Source of the DNA: CAZDXJ01 sp050303615
Lineage (GTDB): Bacteria; Pseudomonadota; Gammaproteobacteria; Methylococcales; Methylomonadaceae
Length of the DNA: 12,682 bases
Direction of reading: 5' to 3'
Assembly: GCA_050303615.1 (NCBI GenBank)
Contig: JBNLCC010000007.1
Coordinates: forward strand, 1-12,682
The notes below the pieces were generated by a model. The model was not told the origin of the DNA, searched no databases, and saw only the letters and a program-made list of their open reading frames with translations. Positions within the stretch are counted from its first letter, which is position 1, and each line of letters begins with the position of its first letter. Below are positions 1 through 6,440 of this stretch, piece after piece. Position numbers and translations under genes: made by a program.

Positions 1-5
1 AAATA

Positions 6-81
6 TGGAGCTGGTGATGGGACTCGAACCCGCGACCGGCTGATTACAAATCAGCTGCTCTACCAACTGAGCTACACCAGC
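6..81 (-). tRNA. tRNA-Thr (anticodon UGU)
   Basis: Read on the minus strand, this 76-nt sequence folds as a complete cloverleaf. It has a perfect 7-bp acceptor stem (GCTGGTG with CACCAGC), a D arm with the AGTTGGTA loop, an anticodon stem GCTGA/TCAGC with loop TTTGTAA, a 5-nt variable loop, a T loop TTCGAGT, discriminator T and an encoded CCA. Loop positions 34-36 are TGT, so the tRNA reads ACA and related threonine codons. The T stem (GCGGG with CCCAT) has a C-A mismatch and a G-U pair at its outer end, a small oddity. In many gammaproteobacteria a tRNA-Thr(UGU) opens a Thr-Tyr-Gly-Thr-tuf cluster; if so here, the rest would lie left of the window, which I cannot see. Confidence 0.97.
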
Positions 82-93
82 GAAGAGCCCGTC

Positions 94-120
94 ATTATAC
101 AGAAATATTCTGTGTTGCAA
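94..120 (-). promoter_or_regulatory. Promoter of the tRNA-Thr gene
   Basis: On the minus strand a perfect -10 hexamer TATAAT (94-99) sits 12 nt before the tRNA. A -35-like TTGCAA (115-120) lies 15 nt further upstream; sliding to TTTGCA gives 16. A G+C-rich discriminator (GACGGGC) follows the -10, as in stringently controlled stable-RNA promoters. The spacer contains a near-perfect palindrome, ACAGAATATTTCTGT. The tRNA therefore probably has its own promoter rather than depending on the upstream ygiQ transcript. I see no clear terminator between ygiQ and the tRNA. Confidence 0.7.
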
Positions 121-134
121 AGCAATTTTTTTAA

Positions 135-2318
135 TTAAACCCGTACTTTTCTACTCTTCTTGTGCCCCGGCCTGTTGCGTAATGGGACATTCCTCTGCTT
201 GCCGAATGTATGCTTGGTTTTGAAGCGTTGGGTTTTGCCGGTTTTCTCATTTGCACCGCTTTTTTCCGGCGTTGCGGTGCCTTTGGGCTGGAACGACGGG
301 ATTAAATGCTTTTTGCCGTTGCCGATCAAATCCGCCCGGCCCATTTCTTTCAATGCGCTTCTTAATAGCGGCCAGTTCGCCGGATCGTGGTAGCGTAAAA
401 AAGCCTTATGCAGGCGGCGTTGCCGGATGCCCTTGGGGATGGGAATATCCGCCGTATTGCGGCCGATCTTATGCAGCGTATCCTTGCCGGAATGGTACAT
501 TGCCGTGGCTATGGACATCGGCGACGGCAGGAAAGCCTGAACCTGGTCGGCCCTGAAACCGTTGCGTTTCAGCCAGAGCGCCAGATTGAGCATGTCCTGG
601 TCGGTGGTTCCGGGGTGGGCGGCGATGAAATAGGGGATCAGGTATTGCTCCTTGCCGGCTTGTTGCGAGTATTTGTCGAACATTTGCTTGAAGCGGTCAT
701 AAGTGCTCATGCCCGGTTTCATCATTTTGGACAGCGGCCCTGCTTCGGTATGTTCGGGGGCAATCTTCAGGTAGCCGCCGACGTGGTGAGTCACCAATTC
801 CTTGACATATTCCGGCGATTCCACGGCCAGGTCGTAACGTAGCCCGGAAGCAATGAAGATTTTTTTGATACCGGGCAACTTGCGGGCGCGGCGGTATAGT
901 TTGATCAGGTGAGTATGATCGGTGTTGAGATTTGAGCAAATGCCGGGATAGACACAGGATAATTTTCGGCAGGCCGCTTCGATTTCAGGGTCTTTACAGG
1001 CCAGCCGGTACATATTGGCGGTCGGCCCGCCCAAATCGGAAATATGTCCGGTAAAATTAGGCGACGTATCGCGTATCGTTTCAATTTCCCGAATAATGGA
1101 ATCTTCCGAACGGCTTTGAATGATGCGCCCTTCATGTTCGGTAATCGAGCAGAATGTGCAGCCGCCGAAGCAGCCGCGCATGATGTTGACCGAATGCTGA
1201 ATCATTTCAAATGCCGGGATATGCGCCCCGCCATAATGCTGATGCGGTAACCTGCGATAGGGTAAAGCATAGACACCGTCCATTTCCTTGGTGGTGAGCG
1301 GGATCGGCGGCGGATTGACCCAGATATCCCGCTGACCGTGCCGTTGCAGCAGCGCGAGTGCATTGCCGGGATTGGTTTCGCCATGCATGACCCGAGAGGC
1401 ATGCGCATATAACAAAGGATTATCCCGCACCTGCTCGTAGGCCGGCAAGCGGATGACCGTATTGGCGCGCAATTGTTTGGCGGCATGCTTGTCTAAACGG
1501 ATAACTTGCGCTTGCGTCCCTTTCTCGCCTGGTGAGCAGTTGGCTTGCATTTGATAGGGGTCCGCTGCCGGCGCCGGTTTCCCCGGCTGATCGATTTCCG
1601 TTGAATCTTTCACCCGCCATCCGGCCGGCACTTGCTTGCAAAAATGCACGGTGCCGCGAATATGGGTTAAATCTTTAATCGCTTCGCCATTGGCCAGACG
1701 ATGCGCGATCTCCACCACTTGCCGTTCGGCGTTGCCGTAAACCAGCAAATCCGCCTTGGAGTCCAGCAGGATCGATTTGCGCACTTTGTCAGACCAGTAG
1801 TCGTAATGGGCAATGCGCCGCAGACTGGCTTCGATGCCGCCGATGATCACCGGCACGTCTTTATAGGCTTCCCGGCAGCGGTGTGCATAGACGTTAACCG
1901 CCCGGTCCGGACGTTTTCCTGCCACGCCGTCCGGTGTGTAGGCGTCATTGGAACGGATTTTTCGATCCGCCGTATAGCGGTTCACCATGGAATCCATGTT
2001 GCCGCCGGTCACTCCGAAAAACAGGTTGGGCCGGCCCAGACGCAGGAAATCATCGACCGAGGTCCAGGTCGGTTGTGAAATGATGCCGACGCGAAACCCC
2101 TGGGCTTCCAGCAGTCTTCCGATCAAGGCCATACCGAAACTGGGATGGTCGATGTAGGCATCGCCGGTTACCAACACCACATCGCAGGAATCCCAGCCCA
2201 GATCGTCCATTTCGGCACGGGTCATCGGTAACACCGGCGCCACTCCAAAGCGCTGCGCCCAGTATTTGCGATAAGAAAAAATGTTGGTAGCTGCTTGCAT
2301 AGTAGTATCGCGCATCAT
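135..2318 (-). CDS. ygiQ: YgiQ family radical SAM protein (UPF0313)
   Basis: A 727-residue protein, close to the E. coli YgiQ length as I recall it (about 740). The first 100 residues match the family closely, including the segments GWDSCDVVLVTGDAYIDHPS and EAQGFRVGIISQP. The radical SAM cluster motif CxxxCxxC is C383, C387 and C390 (CFGGCTFC), which would bind a 4Fe-4S cluster and S-adenosylmethionine. The last 50 residues are strongly basic and match the DUF3362-type tail. The reaction of this family is unknown. Two starts are possible: ATG at 2318, overlapping the stop of the upstream gene as ATGA (used here), or the ATG at 2300, whose protein begins MQAATNIFSYRKYW and aligns better with the E. 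coli N-terminus. Neither has a clear Shine-Dalgarno, so translation may be coupled to the upstream gene. Identity is certain; the exact start is not. Confidence 0.95.
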   Translation of the reverse strand: MMRDTTMQAATNIFSYRKYWAQRFGVAPVLPMTRAEMDDLGWDSCDVVLVTGDAYIDHPSFGMALIGRLLEAQGFRVGIISQPTWTSVDDFLRLGRPNLFFGVTGGNMDSMVNRYTADRKIRSNDAYTPDGVAGKRPDRAVNVYAHRCREAYKDVPVIIGGIEASLRRIAHYDYWSDKVRKSILLDSKADLLVYGNAERQVVEIAHRLANGEAIKDLTHIRGTVHFCKQVPAGWRVKDSTEIDQPGKPAPAADPYQMQANCSPGEKGTQAQVIRLDKHAAKQLRANTVIRLPAYEQVRDNPLLYAHASRVMHGETNPGNALALLQRHGQRDIWVNPPPIPLTTKEMDGVYALPYRRLPHQHYGGAHIPAFEMIQHSVNIMRGCFGGCTFCSITEHEGRIIQSRSEDSIIREIETIRDTSPNFTGHISDLGGPTANMYRLACKDPEIEAACRKLSCVYPGICSNLNTDHTHLIKLYRRARKLPGIKKIFIASGLRYDLAVESPEYVKELVTHHVGGYLKIAPEHTEAGPLSKMMKPGMSTYDRFKQMFDKYSQQAGKEQYLIPYFIAAHPGTTDQDMLNLALWLKRNGFRADQVQAFLPSPMSIATAMYHSGKDTLHKIGRNTADIPIPKGIRQRRLHKAFLRYHDPANWPLLRSALKEMGRADLIGNGKKHLIPSFQPKGTATPEKSGANEKTGKTQRFKTKHTFGKQRNVPLRNRPGHKKSRKVRV

Positions 2319-3115
2319 CGCGCCATTCGATTGATCATACGGGAATTATGTCTTTTCAGGTCTTTCAGCAAAAGCGGATATTCAATATCGGATAGGGCTT
2401 GCAATTGCCGGGCCTTACTTTGCAAATCCTTAAAGGCAGTGTTCGGCAACCTGTCGGGAAAGCAAAACACGATGACATTCCCCCGGTTTCTGACCGGCAA
2501 TAACAGTAGTTTATCGTCAAAACTGAGGTTCAGGGACAACATGATATGATCGAACAGTAACCGGTCGGTATTCCACAGATTGATAGCCAGAATGCCTTGC
2601 CCGGTCAACAGTGTGCGGCAAGCATCAAAAAATGCGGCACCGTTGATCGACGAGGATACGGCATCATGGCTAAAGGCGTCGATCAGGATTAAATCATATC
2701 GTTTCTGTAAGTCTTTGGCGGTATTGCGAATGAACGCCCCGCCGTCGCCGGTGATGATTTTCAATCTGTCATCAAAGGGCAAATGAAAATAACTGCGCGC
2801 GATTTTTACCACGCTTTTGCGTTGTTCTATGACAGTGATACGCCCTTCAGGAAATTGCCGTAACAAATATTTGACCAGCGATCCGCCCCCCAGTCCGATC
2901 ATCAGCGCCGTAGCAAAATTTTCCCGAAACAAATTCCAGGTCATCATTGCCCGCGAATAAGCTAAGTGCAGATAATCGTTATTAGCCAACAACATGCTGC
3001 TCTGCCGGGAGTCGCTGCCAAAATGCAATGAACGCACCCCTTCCGCCTCGACCACTTCCAGAATCCCCTCTTCATCGTGACTTTGATAAATCACTCTGCC
3101 GTTATATTTTTGCAT
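2315..3115 (-). CDS. Spermidine synthase-like (aminopropyltransferase-fold) protein
   Basis: A 266-residue soluble protein with the Rossmann methyltransferase fold of the spermidine/spermine synthase family. Visible landmarks are the nucleotide-binding loop GLGGGSL (74-80), the acidic end of strand 2 in VIEQ (95-98), GDGGAF (123-128) and LILIDAF (143-148). The aspartate of the classical GGGDGG motif is a glycine here. The catalytic-region TDSSDP is replaced by IDAFSH, keeping only the first aspartate (D146). Classical putrescine aminopropyltransferase activity is therefore doubtful; many such proteins are annotated as spermidine synthase without proof. There is no membrane domain, unlike the fused MFS forms. 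Its TGA overlaps the ygiQ ATG by 4 nt, so the two are probably co-transcribed. The start ATG has only a weak upstream ribosome site. Fold assignment is confident; substrate is unknown. Confidence 0.8.
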   Translation of the reverse strand: MQKYNGRVIYQSHDEEGILEVVEAEGVRSLHFGSDSRQSSMLLANNDYLHLAYSRAMMTWNLFRENFATALMIGLGGGSLVKYLLRQFPEGRITVIEQRKSVVKIARSYFHLPFDDRLKIITGDGGAFIRNTAKDLQKRYDLILIDAFSHDAVSSSINGAAFFDACRTLLTGQGILAINLWNTDRLLFDHIMLSLNLSFDDKLLLLPVRNRGNVIVFCFPDRLPNTAFKDLQSKARQLQALSDIEYPLLLKDLKRHNSRMINRMAR

Positions 3116-3178
3116 AGCCGTTGCGCTTAGCGCTGAACAAACGAATAATAATGAACGGTACTGCAGAGTCTATCAAAC

Positions 3179-3229
3179 GCACGCTTTTTATGATTTGCAT
3201 GCAAAACAGCGGAATCACTCATAGCGTGC
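3179..3229. repeat. Inverted repeat with central palindrome across the end of the TerB-like gene
   Basis: A 7-bp inverted repeat, GCACGCT (3179-3185) with AGCGTGC (3223-3229), spans the stop codon of the TerB-like gene and encloses a perfect 12-bp palindrome TTTGCATGCAAA (3194-3205). On the minus strand the outer arm is followed by GTTTGATAG rather than a T run, so it is not a standard intrinsic terminator. It may be a weak terminator, an mRNA 3'-end structure or a protein site. The 99-bp gap to the next minus-strand gene holds nothing else convincing. Confidence 0.35.
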
Positions 3230-3706
3230 CAGGAAGTCGGCCGATTGCTGCGCCGAAATGTCAAACTCGATGAGTAACTGCATCAAAAACTGTTTTTCCA
3301 AAATCATGAATCTGTCGCGCAATTTATAAGGGTAGCAGGTCACACAGGCAGCCGCGATATCAAGGCAATACTCAAGAATAGTCATTTTACGCCGGTCTGA
3401 ATGATTTGCCGACGAAATGGCTAACTTACGCAATTCCTTGAGTAATTTCGATGAGGGTTTGCTGTGTGCAAAACGATCTAAAAAATCGTTGGCCTCGCGG
3501 ACCGTCACCGTGCGTAATCCTGTTGCCTGATCGAGATAAGCAATATGGTCAATTACAAAACGGTAGAGGATTTTTAATTCGCCCTCCTGGTTTTGTCCGT
3601 CAACCCAGATCATTTCGATTAAAGGTATCAGGTCCAGCAAATAGTAATCAGCCGGTTTCAAGCCAAATTCAGCAGTAAGTTGATCGAATATTTGTTGCGA
3701 ATCCAC
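3215..3706 (-). CDS. TerB-like family protein
   Basis: A 163-residue, mostly helical, cytosolic protein with no signal peptide or membrane segment. Residues 27-47 (IPLIEMIWVDGQNQEGEL and on) resemble the acidic helix-turn of the TerB/DUF533 fold, where a hydrophobic helix is followed by DG and spaced acidic residues (D36, E41, E43) that bind metal in TerB. TerB-like proteins are linked to tellurite resistance operons and membrane stress, but lone copies like this one have no known role, and no other ter genes are present. The frame opens with GTG at 3706; the next in-frame methionine (residue 32) would cut into the conserved helix, so GTG is the likely start. No strong Shine-Dalgarno is visible. 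Family call is moderately sure. Confidence 0.6.
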   Translation of the reverse strand: MDSQQIFDQLTAEFGLKPADYYLLDLIPLIEMIWVDGQNQEGELKILYRFVIDHIAYLDQATGLRTVTVREANDFLDRFAHSKPSSKLLKELRKLAISSANHSDRRKMTILEYCLDIAAACVTCYPYKLRDRFMILEKQFLMQLLIEFDISAQQSADFLARYE

Positions 3707-3849
3707 GTTATACCGTTCGAAAGCGCCGGCAATAGCCTTTCAACGTTTTAATTTGAGGCAATTTTACCGGGAAATAGTTTGCAGCAAATATTGTACACTT
3801 AATAAAGAGACCACGACTACTTTAGATCAACTACTTTCGCACCCCGGGC
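3707..3849. promoter_or_regulatory. Divergent intergenic region between the TerB-like gene and dinF
   Basis: This 143-bp A+T-rich gap must hold promoters for both directions. For the minus strand a -10-like TAAAAT (3761-3766) with a weak -35 TTTGCT (3783-3788, 16-nt spacer) is a candidate. For the plus strand only weak matches appear, TTTGCA (3778-3783) and TAATAA (3800-3805). An inverted repeat TTTGC-A-GCAAA (3778-3788) lies in the middle. There is no LexA-type CTGT-N8-ACAG box, so the dinF gene here does not look SOS-controlled. Confidence 0.35.
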
Positions 3850-5181
3850 ATGACCATGACGAGTCCCTATAACTACAAGCAAGTTTTTTCCCTGGCGCTG
3901 CCGATGATTCTGTCCAATATCTCGACACCTCTGTTGGGCATGATCGATACCGTGGTCATGGGGCACTTGGACAACCCCCGCTTTCTGGGCGGAACCGCCG
4001 TGGGAGGATTGATATTCAATTTCATTTACTGGGGTTTCGGTTTTTTACGCATGGGCACCACCGGCGTCACTGCGCAAGCATTCGGCAATCGCGACGATAA
4101 CGAAGTCAAAGCGATTTTTATGCGCGCGCTGCTGCTCGCTGTCGGCATCGCTATCGGTTTGTTACTGCTGCAATACCCGGTGAGGTTCATCAGTTTCCGA
4201 ATCATTAGCAGCACTCCCGGTGTGGAAACGCTTGCTGCCACCTACTTCGACATCCGCATCTGGAGCGCGCCGGCGACCTTAAGCCTGTATGCCATATTGG
4301 GCTGGTTCCTAGGCATTCAGGATGTTAAAAGCCCGTTGCTCATCGTGTTGGCCGGCAATATCGTCAATATCGTGTTGGATATCGTGTTTGTCGTTGCTTT
4401 GCAGATGGGCATCAGCGGTGTCGCCCTGGCCTCGGTATTAGCCGATTACACCGCATTGCTGTTGGGAATGCTATTAGTGTCCGGTACTTTCAAGCGGCAT
4501 GGCGGCGTTTGGTCATGGTTCGGCGTCTTGGATCGCCACCGGCTGAAAAAACTGCTGCTGATCAATAATAATATTCTTATCCGTACGCTGTGCCTGATCT
4601 TTGTATTTGCATTTTTCACCGCACGCGGCGCCCAACTCGGCGAAGTCATTTTAGCCGCCAATGCAGTGCTTCTCAATTTCCTGGTATTTACCGCCTATGC
4701 CCTGGACGGCATTGCCCACGCTGCGGAAGCGTTGGTCGGGCGGGCTTTAGGCGCAGCCGATAGAACACTTTTTACGCAAACCATCAAAACCGCGGCGATC
4801 TCGTCGTTGCTGATTGCCGTCGGGTTTTCAGGCTGCTACCAACTGTCCGGAACCGGGCTGATTAACATGTTGACCAGTCTTGAGCCGGTAAGAGCTGCCG
4901 CTTCGCGCTATTTACCCTGGCTGGTTATCACACCGTTCGTTTCCTTTGGCTGTTATTTGCTGGACGGCATTTTTATCGGCGCGACCTTATCGAAAGAAAT
5001 GCGCAATACCATGCTGTTTTCCACAGCCTGCTGCTTCCTGCCGGCTTGGTATTTCACCCGGTTTCTGCACAACCACGGTTTATGGTTGGCGCTATGCTTG
5101 TTTTTTCTGGCCAGAACATTATCAATGGCGTGGATATTACACCACAAAAAGACAACGTTGTTTGCAAGCCAATCCGGATAA
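3850..5181 (+). CDS. dinF: MATE family efflux transporter, DinF type
   Basis: A 443-residue very hydrophobic protein with about twelve membrane segments in two related halves, the usual size and shape of a MATE family transporter. The first half carries typical DinF-subfamily stretches: ALPMILSNISTPLLGMIDT (residues 16-34) and FLRMGTTGVTAQAFG (65-79). Such inner-membrane pumps export cationic or oxidised compounds in exchange for protons or sodium; E. coli DinF is linked to oxidative and bile-salt stress. The start is ATG 3850 or ATG 3856; neither has a purine-rich ribosome site, and I keep the longer form. It stands alone, with 163 bp to the next gene in the same direction. The usual lexA neighbour is absent and no LexA box is visible upstream. 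Confidence 0.92.
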   Translation: MTMTSPYNYKQVFSLALPMILSNISTPLLGMIDTVVMGHLDNPRFLGGTAVGGLIFNFIYWGFGFLRMGTTGVTAQAFGNRDDNEVKAIFMRALLLAVGIAIGLLLLQYPVRFISFRIISSTPGVETLAATYFDIRIWSAPATLSLYAILGWFLGIQDVKSPLLIVLAGNIVNIVLDIVFVVALQMGISGVALASVLADYTALLLGMLLVSGTFKRHGGVWSWFGVLDRHRLKKLLLINNNILIRTLCLIFVFAFFTARGAQLGEVILAANAVLLNFLVFTAYALDGIAHAAEALVGRALGAADRTLFTQTIKTAAISSLLIAVGFSGCYQLSGTGLINMLTSLEPVRAAASRYLPWLVITPFVSFGCYLLDGIFIGATLSKEMRNTMLFSTACCFLPAWYFTRFLHNHGLWLALCLFFLARTLSMAWILHHKKTTLFASQSG

Positions 5182-5235
5182 AACCGGCGGCCTGCGGCCA
5201 AATTAGTTTCGGCGCGGCGATTCGTTGGCGGATGA

Positions 5236-5263
5236 CTTGATAATTTACATTTCATCCCTAATT
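5236..5263 (+). promoter_or_regulatory. Candidate heat-shock (sigma-32) promoter of the Hsp70 operon
   Basis: The sequence CTTGAT (5236-5241), a 14-nt spacer, then CCCTAATT (5256-5263) matches the sigma-32 consensus CTTGAA-N13/14-CCCCATTT (6 of 8 in the -10). The CTTGAT core and 14-nt spacing are the same as in the E. coli dnaK P1 promoter as I recall it. It lies about 80 bp before the first gene of the operon that encodes two Hsp70 proteins, where such a site makes biological sense. Transcription start is not shown. Confidence 0.5.
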
Positions 5264-5280
5264 TCTATACAACCGCTTGA

Positions 5281-5310
5281 TTATCATTTTTGAATGACTT
5301 CGCGTAAAAT
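5281..5310 (+). promoter_or_regulatory. Possible housekeeping promoter before the Hsp70 operon
   Basis: TTATCA (5281-5286) and TAAAAT (5305-5310) are separated by 18 nt. The -10 matches sigma-70 at 5 of 6 positions and the -35 at 4 of 6. It would start transcription about 25-30 nt before the ATG at 5345 and give basal expression alongside the heat-shock candidate upstream. Weak evidence. Confidence 0.3.
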
Positions 5311-5344
5311 TGCAGGATAAAAACCCAAAAGATCGAGGAGCATC

Positions 5345-5764
5345 ATGAAACCGTTTTTTTTGTTAATGTCATTACTGGCTGCATTTCAGGCAAGCGCCGC
5401 GGAAGATCAAAGCAATCAATGGCAAGCAACGACGCTGTCGGATACGACCATAAAACAAGTACAGCAAGCCAAATACAAGTACATGCAGTGTATTACCCGG
5501 GAGATGCAAAACGCTGCCTACGTCGGCATGGACAGCCGCACCGCCACCGACAAAGTAATGAAAAAATGTGAATCGTCTTTGTCGAATATCCGCACCGTGT
5601 TCAGTGCGGAGAAAGTTCCGGCAACCATCTCCGACCGCTACCTGAAAAAAACACGTACCGAAACGGCCCGTAAAATTCTCCAACAACTGATGTTTGCGGA
5701 AGCTGCCCGTAAAATGGGGAAAACCACAACAGGGAAAGCGCTAGAAACCAACACGAAGAACTGA
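5345..5764 (+). CDS. Small exported helical protein, first gene of the DUF2760-Hsp70 operon
   Basis: A 139-residue protein I do not recognise. It starts with a clear Sec signal peptide: MKPFF, a hydrophobic core to about residue 14, then ASA-A, giving cleavage near residue 18-19. The mature part (about 120 residues) is polar, rich in K, T, Q and A, predicted mainly helical, with exactly two cysteines (C49 and C75) that could form a disulfide in the periplasm. There is no lipobox or further membrane segment. The start is well supported by GAGGAG (5335-5340) just upstream. The stop is 4 bp before the DUF2760 gene, so the two are very likely co-transcribed. Position suggests a periplasmic partner of the membrane-linked Hsp70 pair, which is inference only. 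Confidence 0.8.
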   Translation: MKPFFLLMSLLAAFQASAAEDQSNQWQATTLSDTTIKQVQQAKYKYMQCITREMQNAAYVGMDSRTATDKVMKKCESSLSNIRTVFSAEKVPATISDRYLKKTRTETARKILQQLMFAEAARKMGKTTTGKALETNTKN

Positions 5765-5768
5765 AAAA

Positions 5769-6440
5769 ATGAAAACTAATTTTAATATTGACCTTACGCA
5801 AATCCCCAGTACATTGGATTTGTTCCATGTCGGCCTGGCGGCAGCCGTGCTGGTCTTAGCACTGATTCTGGTTATTCTGCTGTTGTCGATGGTCATCAGC
5901 ATGGCTCGCAGACTAAATAAACCGGCTCCGGCAGCCGAGCCGCTGCCGGTAGTGGAACCGGCGCCACCGCCGGAACCGGAAATTAAAATCGTTGAAAAAA
6001 TAGTCGAAGTTGAAAAAATTGTACCGGGACCCGCACCGGAACCGGTCATTCTCAAAGAAACCACACCGGATGCCGCTTTGCAATTATTGAGCCTGTTACA
6101 AAAAGAAGCGCGTTTTATCGACTTTATCAAAGAAGACATCAGCCAGTATGGTGATGCGGACATCGGCGCGGCTGCCCGGGTTGTGCATGAAGGCTGTAAC
6201 AAAGCGATTAACGAACATTTTAACCTGGAACCGGTACGCACCGAGCAGGAAAACACCAAAGTCACGCTGCCGCAGGGTTTTGACGCCTCGGCAGTGCGCC
6301 TGACCGGCAACATTGTCGGCAAACCGCCGTTTACCGGCACGTTGATTCACAAAGGCTGGCAAATCACCGACATTCGTTTACCCAAAATTACCGAAGGCCA
6401 TAATGTCAACATCGTGGCCGCGGCGGAGGTTGAACTATAA
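5769..6440 (+). CDS. DUF2760 domain membrane protein
   Basis: A 223-residue protein with one strong membrane helix at about residues 19-44, followed at once by MARRLNK. The positive charges after the helix place the C-terminal part in the cytoplasm. Residues 50-96 form a proline- and valine-rich linker with repeated IVEKIVEVEKIV-type steps. The domain from about 97 to 223 (starting KETTPDAALQLLSLLQKEARF) is the DUF2760 fold, usually found beside Hsp70 genes as here. Its function is unknown. The domain faces the same compartment as the two Hsp70 proteins encoded next, so a membrane anchor or co-chaperone role is plausible. The gene follows its neighbour by 4 bp without a strong ribosome site of its own, and its TAA overlaps the next ATG by one base. 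Confidence 0.85.
   Translation: MKTNFNIDLTQIPSTLDLFHVGLAAAVLVLALILVILLLSMVISMARRLNKPAPAAEPLPVVEPAPPPEPEIKIVEKIVEVEKIVPGPAPEPVILKETTPDAALQLLSLLQKEARFIDFIKEDISQYGDADIGAAARVVHEGCNKAINEHFNLEPVRTEQENTKVTLPQGFDASAVRLTGNIVGKPPFTGTLIHKGWQITDIRLPKITEGHNVNIVAAAEVEL
6425..6429 (+). promoter_or_regulatory. Ribosome binding site of the first Hsp70 gene
   Basis: GGAGG lies inside the last codons of the DUF2760 gene, 10 nt before the ATG at 6440. Together with the TAATG stop-start overlap it fixes the start and indicates translational coupling. Confidence 0.75.

Noticed and set aside
408..842. Plus-strand 144-codon open frame inside ygiQ
   Set aside because: It lies fully antisense to a strongly conserved radical SAM gene, and its protein matches nothing I recognise; it is a shadow of codon bias.
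3707..3849. LexA (SOS) box before dinF
   Set aside because: Expected from E. coli, where dinF follows lexA, but no CTGT-N8-ACAG sequence is present.
5741..6340. Minus-strand 199-codon open frame opposite the DUF2760 gene
   Set aside because: Serine-rich, low-complexity product complementary to the proline/valine linker region; the plus-strand gene has a membrane helix, operon spacing and a recognised domain.
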